64,000 bases of DNA from Leptodactylus fallax (Eukaryota > Chordata > Amphibia > Anura > Leptodactylidae): assembly GCA_947044405.1 (NCBI GenBank), contig CAMRHE010000359.1, forward strand, positions 1,603,001 to 1,667,000, read 5' to 3'. The notes under the pieces were generated by a model. It saw nothing but the letters and a program-made list of their open reading frames with translations, was not told where the DNA came from and made no database searches. Shown in pieces: positions 1-10,645 of this stretch; position 1 is the first letter of the stretch; the number at the start of each line of letters is the position of its first letter. The translations under genes and the position numbers were made by a program.

Positions 1-960
1 ACAACAGCTGCCAGGGGCTGGATGCGGCTATAATTTATCTTAGAATCTACTACAGCTTCTAGCTGCAATGTGTTTGAGTTTGTGGCACATGTAAAGCCAG
101 AGATTTGCTGTATTTATTATGAGACATGTCTGTAGGAAACTCCAGTCTTGTGTATAAGAACTTTTTTTTTCTGTATTAGTTATCTGCTTAATTTTCTTTC
201 ATCCTCACTTTTTTCTTATTTTGGGTTAACATTGAACCAATTAATAGTGTTCCATAGAGTTACAGTGTATGGTCTGAAGTTCATCATCCCAGAATGAGTT
301 AATATTGTGACCTCAGGGGCCACTGCACATCCTTGCACGGCAATTAACCATTAAAGGAATTGCTTTTATGTAGCTTTTACCAGTTGTTTCCTTCATTACT
401 GCTAAAATAACAGAGAAAAAATACTACTTTCCCATTGAAATAGTCTCTTTACATACCATTTTTGGAACAAAAAACATGACATGGCCTGTTTATATTATCA
501 ACAGTGGTTTTCGTCATTTTCTGCTTCTTAGTATTACTTTGCATTCCTTCCTTCATTTGGTATGGTCCAAACTCACTATAGGAACTTTGCCAATGAACAT
601 TCTATGAAATACATTCGTATATATTATGGTATTTTGCCTAGGATTAATTGGGCTTTTTTTTAATTTTTTTTTTACAGTTTTAAATACCCAGTGTACAGTA
701 AGATTCAAGCTATAAAATATCCCTCTAAAACTTACCATATCTTCTTAAAATTACAGTATAGTAAAACAAAGTCACAGGATGCTGCCTGCAATTTCTGGGA
801 CTATGTCCATTTTTCTCCAAAAGCTAAACACTTGCGTTTTGCCACAATCATCCAATGTTTAGACACACTTGGAATATCCACACTTGGAATAACCACACTA
901 CTGCTTTCCCTTGATGTAAAAACCTACATGAATACCTCAAAATAGCAAAAATCTCTCACC
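1..960. other. AT-rich non-coding stretch
   Basis: No gene or element is recognised. Open frames are short and show no family motif. A 15-16 bp unit containing CACACTTGGAAT occurs twice in tandem near 864-894, too little to call an array. Confidence 0.5.
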
Positions 961-964
961 ACTA

Positions 965-1300
965 TCAAACACCTACAATTGGGAGAGACTATAATCATGG
1001 AATAATAACACCAATAATAATAATAATTATTGTTTATATAGCACCATTAATTCCAAGGTGCTTTACATTTGAGGGTTAACATACGGTACACAAGATATAC
1101 AAAACAGATAATACTAACAGTGACCAACTGGTACAGTGGGATAGAGGGCCCTGCCCGCAAGGGCTTACAATCTATGAGAATAATAACATTTCATTTTTAT
1201 TTATAAATTTATATCAAGAACAAGGTGAGTTAAATACAATGGGCAGAAAACATATAGACAAACAAACATATAGGGTGGATGTATAGATGAATATATACAT
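965..1300 (+). repeat. Left copy of an inverted repeat pair, unclassified family
   Basis: The segment matches the reverse complement of about 1725-1880. Shared blocks include GAGACTATA, CATGGA, AACACCAATAATAATA and ATAGACAAAC. The left copy is interrupted at about 1022-1187 by a different repeat that the right copy lacks. The family could not be named. Confidence 0.6.
1022..1187 (+). mobile_element. Short interspersed repeat inserted in the left inverted copy
   Basis: About 160 bp running from a (TAA)n stretch through TTTATATAGCACC and GTGCTTTACATTTGAGG to GGGCTTACAATCTATGAG. It interrupts sequence that is continuous in the inverted copy at 1725-1880, so it inserted after the two copies separated. 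The adjoining (TAA)n run would suit the tail of a non-LTR retroelement or SINE. The class is uncertain. Confidence 0.5.
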
Positions 1301-1689
1301 ATAAGGCTATATAAAAATAAATGACAATACATAACAATTTTTTTTATCCAGTACATAAATATTAAATATATTGCAATATCTCAAACTATACGTCCAAATG
1401 CAAAAACACACACACACAAACTGAATACATGAGTGACAAGCCAGAGAAATTATTCGGCAGTGATGACCAGAGGAAGTATATAGTCACAAAGGCTACTAAA
1501 GCCAAATGTAGGTGTATGAGCAGCGTCTCATTACCATATCACAAGCCCCAAAAAATAATGTCAATTCATACATTGGAGCAAACTTAACATGTCACAGTAT
1601 CTTTGTGTCACTGAGGCTGTGGTTTGTATTACCTAAAGATATGGCTGCCACAAAGTATACCCACAAATCACAGCACATACCTCTACACG

Positions 1690-1890
1690 TGTTTCGCGAT
1701 GCAGGCTTCATCAGGATATTAGTATACATAACCACGAGCCACTGTTTGTCTATGTGTTGTCTGTCCATTGTATTGAATTTACCCAGTTCTTGATATACAG
1801 TAAATTTATAAACAAACATGAAATATTTTATTATTATTGGTGTTACTAGTCCATGAGTATAGTCTCTTGTAGATGTTGTTTCCTTGATGC
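1690..1890 (-). repeat. Right copy of the inverted repeat pair
   Basis: Reverse-complement partner of 965-1300 without the internal insertion. On the minus strand it is preceded by CCTGATGAAGCC and GCGAAAC at about 1690-1720. Similar wording recurs at 56590-56640, so this may be part of a longer dispersed repeat. Confidence 0.55.
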
Positions 1891-2047
1891 TGTAGGCAGG
1901 TTTCACACAATTCACCAGGGTTAAATCCACAATGTATTTTCACCTCAAGCCGACTTTTGAAACTGTTTATATGAGGCACAAATGAATGTACAGATGTAGC
2001 AAAGTTCAATATCACAAATAATGCAAAAACTACTTTGCAACACAAAG

Positions 2048-2600
2048 TGTTAAGGCTACATTCACACCAGTGACATTATCTCTGTTTGCAGTCTCTGGCA
2101 GAAATCCTGGATGAAAAATTCTGCAGGGTCCGCTGATGTCTGTTAAAAAATAACAGGCACCCAATGGACTCCATTATAGTCAATGGGGCTCCTCAGGATC
2201 CATTGTTCATCATTTGGAGGACCATTTTTCAGTTCTTCTGGTCGTTGATTTGGTTATGACAAAGGACCAGTAGGTCTGAAACACATAAATCGCGCGCTCC
2301 TCAGGGTTGTACTGCATGGATTCAATATGTTGTGCTAGTCTACTTGTATACATGAATTTTAATGGCTTAATAATAAAAGCCACCTCCATTCCACTACAAT
2401 GTCCGCCTAAAATGGGCGGATAAAAAAGTACTTCATTCACGGCTTTTTCATCTGATTGATTTGGTTTTAAAACAATGGACATCTGACGGATCCCATTATA
2501 GTCAATGAGGTCCACCGGTCTAAATATGTAACAGCTAGTTTAGCAGTCCGCCTGTCCATTGTTCTGGTCCTCCAACGGATGCCAGTGGGAACTGAGCATA
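2048..2600. repeat. MITE-like repeat, probably composite
   Basis: The ends carry GGCTACATTCACACC (left) and GCCAGTGGGAACTGAGC (right). Inside are paired blocks such as CCATTATAGTCAATGGGG (about 2172) and CCCATTATAGTCAATGAGG (about 2491). Related wording recurs at 29400-29600. The middle (about 2220-2400) does not match the arms and may be an insertion. Boundaries are approximate. Confidence 0.4.
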
Positions 2601-3397
2601 ACTTGAGAGTCTGTAACATTCTGCCACCTAATATAATATCTATAAAATGCCTAATACTCCATTTACTCTAAACATTACAATCATAGTAAGGGTTCGGTCA
2701 CACATTCCAGTCACCAGAAGCACCAAAACCCTACCCCTGCAATCTTGGTTGCACAATTTTGAGGGTAATACCTCACAATCGCCTACAAAGTTTTGCAAGT
2801 ACTGGTCACCATGGGTGGGCATGGTTTGGTTGGAGTGTGTGTCTATATCTTTATCACATACAGTATAGGCAACTTTCTGCGTATAGCCATGTCTAGGACT
2901 GTCTGCTTTACAAAATTTCTCTGCACAGTGGGCATACTGACCCACAGTACACTTTCTTCGCTGTTTTGGTAAGTAAATGGTAAGAGAGGCTCACATACAC
3001 AGTCACTTTTCTGTCCCCTTATTAATATAGGTGCAAAACCTGGTACCTGCATCTATTAGCCACTTATGGTATATTCCCAGGGTGTCTGTGTGTCTACCAT
3101 AAATTAGTTAAAAAAAAAAATAAAAAACTTTATAAAGATATTTGGCCAATAACAGAAATAAAATAAATCAAGTGAATTCACATTTTTAGTTATGTATTTT
3201 TATATACATGTATGGCAGAGTTGTCACAGATGTTTTTCTGTATAAATAGACATTGGGTTTTTTAAAAAAAGAAAAAGATTGAAAATGGAAGTTTTGTCTA
3301 AAGTCGAACTTAGCGAAAGTTGTATGATCAAAGCATTTTTCTTTAATCAGATTTGCTCATTTTTACTAGTAAAATGAATATTATAATATTTTTTAAT
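2601..3397. other. Unassigned non-coding sequence
   Basis: The stretch around 2690-2930 starts with GGGTTCGGTCACACATTCC, a style shared with MITE ends here, but no matching second end was found. The rest is AT-rich with no recognisable feature. Confidence 0.35.
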
Positions 3398-3815
3398 GGA
3401 GACCACATTAAAGAGAATGAGTCATCAAACCGTGTTTTTATATTAAATATGTTTTTAAAGGTTTGTTTTTTAAATTTCCATGTCATGTTTAGATTTTAAA
3501 TTTGTCTATCTGTATTTTTAAAAAAGTACTAAAAGTTTGTAATTTTGTAGACTAGTAATCTGTACAGTAGGTGTTTTCTTTGCAGCAGTCACCTAATTTT
3601 CATCACAGACAAGAATGACATTATTACAATAGAAGATAAGACCTCTATAGATAACACCACTGACCCAACATTAGATCCACTACTATCAATAAATAATGTC
3701 ACAGCTTATCTGATCCAAACATGCCTAAAGAATTTCCCCATAGATCTCAATAAATCAACTTCTGTCTATTTTCTTCAGTCTATGGGCATGACTATTCTGT
3801 AAAGCATAACACTAG
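3398..3815 (+). repeat. TTAA-type MITE, family M3, copy 1
   Basis: Begins ATTAAAGAGAATGAGTCATC. It shares order and wording with copies at 11406 and 46612: a TTTTTATATTAAA block, an AAAAAGTACTAAA block and a GCAGCAGTCACCT block. The leading TTAAAG and the related reverse end at 5694-5697 suggest piggyBac-style TTAA targeting. The right end was not resolved and may abut the piggyBac element at 3820. Confidence 0.5.
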
Positions 3816-3853
3816 GTCATTAACCTTCGTCAGGCTGCATAATTTTACAACGT

Positions 3854-4005
3854 TAACAGGCTGCAGAGGTACAATTGTACCTTCATATATTTTGAATGAA
3901 GATAATGCAAGGAAAAAAGAATAATATTTTTTTTTAATGATAATGCTATTTTATTATTATAAACAAGTAAAAAAACTGTTCATTTACATTATAAAAGAAA
4001 ATGTA
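3854..4005 (+). repeat. Left inverted arm of the piggyBac copy
   Basis: Contains the 16-bp palindrome AGGTACAATTGTACCT at 3867-3882, then CATATATTTTGAATGAAG, TTATTATTATAAACAAG and TTACATTATAAAAG. All have reverse-complement partners in 5054-5203. The match stops at the transposase junction near 4005. Confidence 0.8.
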
Positions 4006-4007
4006 TC

Positions 4008-5042
4008 ACCTTCGACGAGCAATTATTTCCATTTAGAGGCCATACTAAATTTACCCAGTATATATCTTCAAAACCAGCTAAATATGGCATAAAGATTTTC
4101 TGGGCTTGTGACTCGTCAAATGCCTACCCATTACAAGGTCAGCTCTACACTGGGAAACCAACTGATGGTCCTCGACAAGTAAACATTGGTGAACGAACAG
4201 TATTGGACCTAGTGAGCTCGTATAAAGGCTCTGGAAGAAATGTCACCACCGATAACTTCTTTACAACCATGGAACTAGCTAAGGTATTGACCTCCTGGAA
4301 CATGACACTAGTTGGTACAGTGAGAAAAAACAAAAGGTTCCTACCTAGCAACATGCAGCCTGCCAAAGAAAGGCCTGTAAACTTGACAAATTTTGCCTAC
4401 AATCATGATGCAACAGTCTGTTCATATGTACCAAAGAAGAACAAATCAGTCGTGCTTCTATCATCTATGCACATTACGGGAGAAGTTGAAGAGACACTAG
4501 CAGCCAAGCCAGAGATAATAAAATACTACAACAAAACAAAAGGCGGAGTTGATGTTATGGATAAAATGTTGGGAGAGTACACTGTGAAACAACGAACATT
4601 ACGTTGGCCTCTGGCATTTTTCTACAATATGATTGACGTCACTGGGTTAGCATCCTACATCATCTACAGAGAACACAATCCAAGCTTCAGGACAAAGGAT
4701 CAACGAAGAAAGTTTCTGAAAGATCTTGCAAATCAGCTGTGTATGCCTGCAATTGAAGATCGTAGTACAAACCGAATGATGATGAGAAACCATTTTCTTC
4801 GAGGTGCAGTAGAAATGGTGCTTGGACGATGCATTCTGGTAGCATCGCAAGCAGCAGCTGGCCCTCAAATACCTCATGGTAGTCGTGGACCCTCCCCTGT
4901 TGTTGGTAGTTGCTATGTCTGCCGAGACCTGAGGCGAAAACAACGTAAGGCTAGAAAGTCTTGTGTGGTTTGTGTGAAACCCATTTGCGATGAACACTCG
5001 GTAGCAAAGACAACATGCATTACTTGCGAAGAAAATCAATAA
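4008..5042 (+). pseudogene. piggyBac transposase, C-terminal catalytic fragment
   Basis: Cut-and-paste DNA transposase of the piggyBac family; intact members excise and reinsert at TTAA. The frame is open from 3963, but recognisable homology starts at about 4008. No start codon precedes it in frame, so the N-terminal half is missing. Visible features are FDEQLFPFRG, then KPAKYGIKIFWACDS, TTDNFFTT, KGGVDVMDKM, and a C-terminal cysteine-rich domain (CYVC, CVVC, CDEH, CITC). The catalytic aspartates fall at codons 4014-4016, 4251-4253 and 4551-4553. Their spacing of 79 and 100 residues fits the D268/D346/D447 spacing of the type element. The roughly 345-residue frame has no internal stop. The fragment could be a recent deletion or, less likely, a retained domain; nothing seen argues for a host function. 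Confidence 0.88.
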
Positions 5043-5043
5043 A
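5038..5043 (+). terminator. AATAAA overlapping the transposase stop codon
   Basis: The TAA stop (5040-5042) lies inside AATAAA. The position suits the transposon's own polyadenylation signal, which is an inference. Confidence 0.45.
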
Positions 5044-5053
5044 AAAAGTTTCT

Positions 5054-5203
5054 TACATTTTCTTTTATAATGTAAATTAAGTTTTTTTTACTTGTTTATA
5101 ATAATAAAATAGCATTATCATTAAAAAAAATATTATTCTTTTTTCCTTGCATTATCTTCATTCAAAATATATGAGGGTACATTTGTACCTATGCAGCTTG
5201 TTA
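5054..5203 (-). repeat. Right inverted arm of the piggyBac copy
   Basis: Reverse-complement partner of 3854-4005. It begins 11 bases after the transposase stop codon, so it is the true 3' flank of the gene. Confidence 0.8.
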
Positions 5204-5205
5204 TG

Positions 5206-5555
5206 GATGCAAAAATATCTCGACCCCTTATCTCGGCCACTTTGGGTTCGGCAGAGCCGAGTGCGCATGTGCGGGATTTTGATCCTGAAATGACGCTCGT
5301 CGGCTGCTGATGCAACGAAGAGGAGGGGAAACACAGAGGATGCGTCAGGAAGACAAGACAGAGGCTGGATTCAATGATGATGCTGTGCTCTGAGCACAAT
5401 TAGCATAATGAAGAAAAGATGAATAATTTGAAAATGGCGGAGTAGATCTGCAAAATAAAGGTAAGAGATGAATAGCCTTTATAAAGGCTATTCCTACGTG
5501 CTTTTAGTTTAAAAACATGTTTTGTTTTGTTTTTTTAATGATAGAATCCCTTTAA
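5206..5555 (-). repeat. TTAA-type MITE fragment with a 24-bp palindrome
   Basis: The right end reads, on the minus strand, TTAAAGGGATTCTATCATT, with TTAA at 5552-5555. Inside is a perfect palindrome (5470-5493) centred on TTATAA and flanked by AATAGCC and GGCTATT. The left end is missing or merged with the end of the piggyBac copy. Confidence 0.5.
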
Positions 5556-5697
5556 GGATGGCTGTCCCCATAATCAAGTACAGAAATTAAAGTAAGAAAA
5601 AAAAATCTACCAACAGAAAATAAAAAAACAGATTAGAAAGAGTAATATATTTCAATGTCTGGTTTTAATATTAACAATGGTGATACATTCCCTTTAA
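5556..5697 (-). repeat. TTAA-type MITE end, probably family M3
   Basis: Read on the minus strand it starts TTTAAAGGGAATGTATCACC, with TTAA at 5694-5697. This resembles the M3 starts at 3398 and 11406. Only one end is visible. Confidence 0.4.
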
Positions 5698-5906
5698 ATC
5701 AGAGTGTCACAGAGGTCATCCTATCTAAATATTCTTATAGTGGAAACCACATTCCTTTATAGCAGGGAACGATAGCTGTTTCTGTAATAGCGGAACATGT
5801 AAATTCCATTATCTTTATCTTACCTTAAACCAGGGAAAACGGATTTATACTTTTTGAAAAACAAAATCTTTAAACTACAGTTTAAGAAAGATTCAAAAAA
5901 GGATTA

Positions 5907-7462
5907 CTGTGAAGGAAATACGTATTTGATCCCTTGCTGATTTTGTAAGTTTGCCCACTGACAAAGACATGAACGGTCTATAATTTTAAGGGTAGGTTAA
6001 TTTTAACAGTGAGAGAGAGAATATCAAAAATAAAATCCAGAAAATCACATTGTATAAATTTTATAAATTTATTTGCATTTTGCAGAGAGAAATAAGTATT
6101 TGATCACTCTGGCAAACAAACCCTTGTTGGCAAGCACATCAGTCAGATGTTTTTTGTAGTTGATGATGAGGTTTCGGACATGTCAGGAGGAATTTTGGTC
6201 CACTCCTCTTTGCAGATCATCTCTAAATCATTAAGATTTTGAGGCTGTCGCTTGGCAACTCGGAGCTTCAGCTCCCTCCATAAGTTTTCTATGGGATTAA
6301 GGTCTGGAGACTGACTAGGCCACTCCGTGACCTTAATGTGATTCTTTTTGAGCCACTCCTTTGTTGCCTTGGCTGTATGTTTTGGGTCATTGTCCTGCTG
6401 GAAGACCCAGCCACGACCCATTTTTAATGTCCTGGCGGAGGGAAGGAGGTTGTCACTCAGGATTTTACGGTACATGGCTCCATCCATTCTCCTATTGATG
6501 CGGTGAAGTAGTCCTGCGCCCTTAGCAGAGAAATACCCCCAAAACATAATGTTTCCAACTTCATGCTTGACAGTGGGGACGGTGTTCTTTGGGTCATAGG
6601 CAGCATTTCTCTTCCTCCAAACACGGCAAGTTGAGTTAATGTCAAAGAGCTCAATTTTTGTCTCATCTGACCACAGCACCTTCTCTCATTCACTCGCAGA
6701 ATCATCCAGGTGTTCATTGGAAAACTTCAGACGGGCCTGCACATGGGCCTTCTTGAGCAGGGGGACCTTGGGGGCACTGCAGGATTTTAATCCATTACGG
6801 CGTCATGTGTTCCAATGGTTTTCTTGGTGACTGTGGCCCAGCTGTCTTGAGATCATTAACAAGTTTCCCCTGTGTAGTTTTAGGCTGATCTCTCACCTTC
6901 CTCATGATCAAGGATACCCCACAAGGTGAGATTTTGCATGGAGCCACAGATCAATGTCGATTTTGTATTTCTTCCATTTTCTTACTATTGCACCAACAGT
7001 TGTCTCCTTCTCACCCAGTGTCTTACTTATGGTTTTGTAGCCCATTCCAGCCTTGTGCAGGTCTATGATCTTGTCCCTGACATCCTTAGAAAGCTCTTTG
7101 GCCTTGCCCATGTTGTAGAGGTTAGAATCTGACTGATTGAGTCTGTGGACAGGAGTCTTTTATACAGGTGACAATATAAGAGAACTGTCTTTAATACAGG
7201 AAACAAGTTGATTATCAACATCTAACTGGTCTGTAGGAGCCCGAACTCTTAATGGTTGGTAGGGGATCAAATACTTATTTATCTCTGCAAAATGCAAATA
7301 AATGTATAAAATTTATACAATGTGATTTTCTGGATTTTATTTTTGATATTCTATCTCTCACTGTTAAAATTAACCTACTATTAAATTATAGACTGTCCAT
7401 GTTTTTGTCAGTGGGCAAACTTACAAAATCAGCAAGGGATCAAATACTTATTTCCTTCACTG
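5907..7462 (-). mobile_element. Tc1-A: Tc1/mariner transposon with long inverted repeats
   Basis: The element is 1,556 bp, flanked by TA (5905-5906 and 7463-7464). Arms of about 210 bp begin C(T/A)GTGAAGGAAATA at each end. An inner repeat, GAAATAAGTATTTGATCAC, lies near 6090, so each arm has the IR/DR layout (outer and inner transposase sites) known from Sleeping Beauty-type elements. The arms differ at several positions and the gene is broken, so this is an older copy. Confidence 0.9.
6113..7111 (-). pseudogene. Tc1-A transposase, frameshifted
   Basis: DDE transposase of the Tc1 family. The N-terminal part starts at ATG 7111-7109 with [15 protein letters not shown] and a helix-turn-helix segment ([10 protein letters not shown]). 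The frame is then lost through the middle. The catalytic half reappears from about 6679: [11 protein letters not shown] (first D), [11 protein letters not shown] (second D) and [13 protein letters not shown] (E). The glycine-rich motif is altered ([10 protein letters not shown]). Near 6170 the frame shifts again, so the last 20-odd residues lie in another frame. At least two frameshifts and an in-frame stop upstream of the first D make it non-functional. The full length would be about 330-340 residues. Confidence 0.88.
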
Positions 7463-7464
7463 TA

Positions 7465-8213
7465 TATATTTTATCTCTCCCGACAAAAAATTGCATTTGT
7501 ATTATTGTCCATAGGATTGCATCTAATAGCTAGGAATTCTCTTAAAAGGTGCTTTACACAAGTGAGTCGCTAGGTATTTCTAACTTTAATCTCTACTTGC
7601 TGGGATTTTGAGAAATGTGAAAAAAAAAAAAAAAAAAATAGTAGTTACTACAGTTCTTTTTACCTACAGAGAGAAATATGAAAAAATCAATTGGAATTCT
7701 TTTGAAAACCACTCTTTAAAGTCTTAGGTTAAGACTACATATAGTCACCACCTGTCTCAGTGCAAGTGTAAAATCGATTATTAATGCCTATACAGTTGTG
7801 TACCCACAAAACTGTATGAACATTAACCATCAGTTATCACTATACATATCATGTAATGTAAATAACAACCAATGGAGAACGGTACAGCAACAATGGAAAG
7901 CAGAGGTTATACCGGGAAACAAAGGGGACTTTTTCTGATCTCAGACAACCCCTTGAAGCCTATATATCAATAAAGACAATAATAAGAAACGTAATGAGCA
8001 CATCCTCTCATTTTTATATGTTGACCTTTAAGGAGACATCCCCAATAATACTCAAATAATTTGTTACATGTGCTATATAGGGATCAGTTTGAAGAGTACT
8101 TTTCACCACATCCACCAAGTCTTAGCATCTTTTAATAGTCGCTGCTCCACTGATTCCAGCACAGTTGGTATTTTCTCTCTAGCCCCCATCATTCCTGAGC
8201 AATCAGAGCAGTT
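7465..8213. other. Unassigned non-coding sequence
   Basis: Contains an A-run at about 7620-7639. No coding or paired-end structure is recognised. Confidence 0.4.
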
Positions 8214-8393
8214 AGTTTTGGTGCCTGATTTGCTACTTAGGCTTCAAACTGTCAGGCAGTGGCAAGTAGGGTGTATGATTCTGAAATCCAATCAGAAGTG
8301 GATGGTTTCAGAGCTCCGAATCACACCCCCTTGATTGCTCCTGCCTGACATCGCCTGTCTGACAGTTTTGGTGCCTGATATGCTATTTAGGCT
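8214..8393. repeat. Hairpin-containing unit flanked by 30-bp direct repeats
   Basis: Two 30-bp direct repeats beginning AGTTTTGGTGCCTGAT (8214-8243 and 8364-8393) differ at two positions. Between them AAACTGTCAGGC and the later CTGACAGTTTT form an imperfect inverted pair. The class is unknown. Confidence 0.5.
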
Positions 8394-8596
8394 CTGTACT
8401 AACAACACTTATTGCTTGGTAATGGTGAGGGCTAGAGAAAATGTTACAGTGGAAAACTGTCCATTAAATTATGCAAAGATCTGGACTTGACAGAGATGGT
8501 GTAGGTCTTCTTTAAATACTTGATTATAATCAGCTATCACCAATGTATTACACTGCCTCTGATATACACAGAATTCCACCAAAATATACAAGGTAT

Positions 8597-9248
8597 CTGT
8601 AACGTCTCTGTCTGTTCGGGTCTCTGCGCCACCCTCCGCTCGCACGCTGAGGTGAAGGAGGCGTGTTCAGTTTTATTCCTTGCGTAGGTTTCTTGTTGCT
8701 CAGTCTGAACACTGTCCTAGACAATGTAATTGATTTTCTGCCACGCCCGTTTCCTTCACCTTCGTTTTCTCTGTTCCACTAATAGTTAATCTCAGCCTTG
8801 CCTGTGTGATTGACAGCCTGTCTACCAATCCAGTCTGGGGCTGGCCCAGACTTTCTATAAACAGGTTGTCAGCCCTCACATGGTCGCTGGTAATTGCTTT
8901 GTGCGTTCTGGCTATTATTCCTTGCTGTTTTGTTTCTTGTATCCGTATTCCTGACCTCTGGCCTTGACTTTTGACTATTGGATTTTGATTCTGTACTGCA
9001 TTGCTCGTCTGTTACCGAACCCTTGGCTTCCTGACCTCCCTTTTTGTCATTTGTTCTGTCTGTGTTTTGTGTTGTCACTTTACTCAGTATAGGGCTCGTC
9101 TTCAGGTTGTCCTTTTACCGTTTAGGGTAAACTGAGGCAATAGGAAGGGACAGTGGCTGGGGTGAGATTATGCTCACTTGTCTCTGTCCTTCCTCCCAGT
9201 CCCCTGCAGTAGTGTCAGGGTATTGCTACGTCTGGCAAGACCCTTACA
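8597..9248 (+). mobile_element. Solo LTR of an LTR retrotransposon
   Basis: 652 bp beginning TGTAACGTCTC and ending CCCTTACA, so it has TG...CA ends within an imperfect short inverted repeat. It is flanked by perfect 5-bp direct repeats, GTATC, at 8592-8596 and 9249-9253. No internal coding sequence or second LTR adjoins it, as expected after recombination between two LTRs. A TATAAA-like box at about 8857 suggests plus orientation. Five-base duplications fit Ty3/Gypsy or other LTR families; the family is not identified. Confidence 0.75.
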
Positions 9249-9253
9249 GTATC

Positions 9254-10433
9254 TTATGAGGATATTTGCAAGTCCCAGCACAGAATATGTTCTTGGGTTA
9301 ACTAGACTTTGATGAATGGCCCTATGAGCCCTCACGCTTTAAGGCTGCTGTCTTGATTCTTTGCTGTGGTTAAGTGTGACAGTGATCTTTAAGCAAGTCA
9401 TATGTCAAGTACGTTGGCACTTCAAACTGAACACAGACTGATTGTCAATTAAGCTCTAACTAGATGTTACAATACCGTTCATTATTAAATTCCAAGTATC
9501 AGACCTATTGTATCTTACTGACGTCTTTTATATGGTTCAAACACAGACAGAATGCAATGTCTTATACTGTACGTGGAGAGAAATATAATCTTGATTGATT
9601 TTATATACAAGCATACTGTTTCCTTTAAATGGGTTTTCTGTGTATAGTATAGAAAATTATAGGCATAATACTAGCTTCCTAATAGAGATAGGTGAATTGG
9701 TTCATACCCAGAGAGGTGCCACTTTATCAATAAGCTGGCAGAGAGAGAGAGAGCAGACAGTTATAGGGAGAGCTCACAGAAGTCAGTGACAGAAGGCTCT
9801 GTGTTGTAAAAGAAGTGACAATTATGTGACTTCACTCAGTATTTTTTTTTACATAAAGTCTGCCAGTGTCACTCCTTCTGAGCATTTTTTTTTTTTTTTT
9901 TTTACAATTTTTTTCTTTTAATTTAACTTTTACCGCACAGTTGGTGTATTATCAGGGTACAATCTGTACCCAGCTTGCGGCAACTTTAAGGGAAACCAGT
10001 GCCAGTGCCAGCGCCATGTAGGGTTCCCAAAACTGTACTCCACAAGTGTAGAAAACATTACATTTGTTAAAATGAATCAGGCATGGATCCATTGGCTAAC
10101 GCCAAAGAATAGATCTGCCATTGCTGTCATTGCTAGATGAGAATGACATGACAAAGCAATTTACTACTGTATTTATTATGCCTTATTATATAAAGATATC
10201 TACAGTATCTTTCATGGTCACAATGAACAGGCCAGCTGTAGAAGTGAAAGAGGTCTATGATACAGCTAGGAAAAAGCAATATCAGACTGGTTTACATTGG
10301 GACCAAGGGAATAAATGATTAGAAGACTTATTAATAAAGAAGCTATTCCCATTCTGGACCCTCAACTATTAGAATGGAGAGTGGCTCCCTGTGCTTCTCT
10401 TTCTATAGGACCCAGTGTCCAAATAAAACTCCT
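9254..10433. other. Unassigned non-coding sequence
   Basis: Holds a short (GA)n at about 9738-9752 and a T-run at about 9887-9903. No gene is recognised. Confidence 0.4.
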
Positions 10434-10645
10434 TTAGGCTAAGGCCTCATGTTGCGTAAAAGCTGCGTTTTTTGTTGTAGATTTTGGTGTGTTTTTTTTT
10501 TTTTTTTTAACCAAAGCCAGGAGTGAATTTAACAGAAGAGAGAAGTATAAGAGCTTCCTATATATTTCCCTTTTTTTTTTTTTCAAGCCACTCTTCAGTT
10601 TGACTCAAAAAAGTAGCTTTTCCGCAACGTGGGGCCTTAGCCTTC
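10434..10645. repeat. Foldback MITE, GGCCCCACG family
   Basis: Left end TTTAGGCTAAGGCCTCATG and right end CAACGTGGGGCCTTAGCC are inverted matches. The ends match the elements at 32131, 38991 and 46051. Two T-runs lie inside. No clean TTAA duplication remains. Confidence 0.65.

Larger units (their letters stand above)
3820..5205 (+). mobile_element. piggyBac-family transposon, rearranged and 5'-deleted
   Basis: The left end is TTAA at 3820-3823 followed by CCTTCGTCAGGCTG. Arms of about 150 bp (3854-4005 and 5054-5203) are inverted copies of each other and flank a transposase that lacks its N-terminal half. The right arm includes the 3' untranslated sequence immediately after the stop codon. 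The left arm is therefore an inverted copy of the element's own 3' end, joined directly to the middle of the coding sequence. No matching TTAA is seen on the right, where a MITE fragment (5206-5555) follows. Confidence 0.8.

Noticed and set aside
3963..4007. In-frame extension before the piggyBac homology as a possible new N-terminus
   Set aside because: It translates the inverted 3' arm and has no plausible start, so it is a by-product of the rearrangement.
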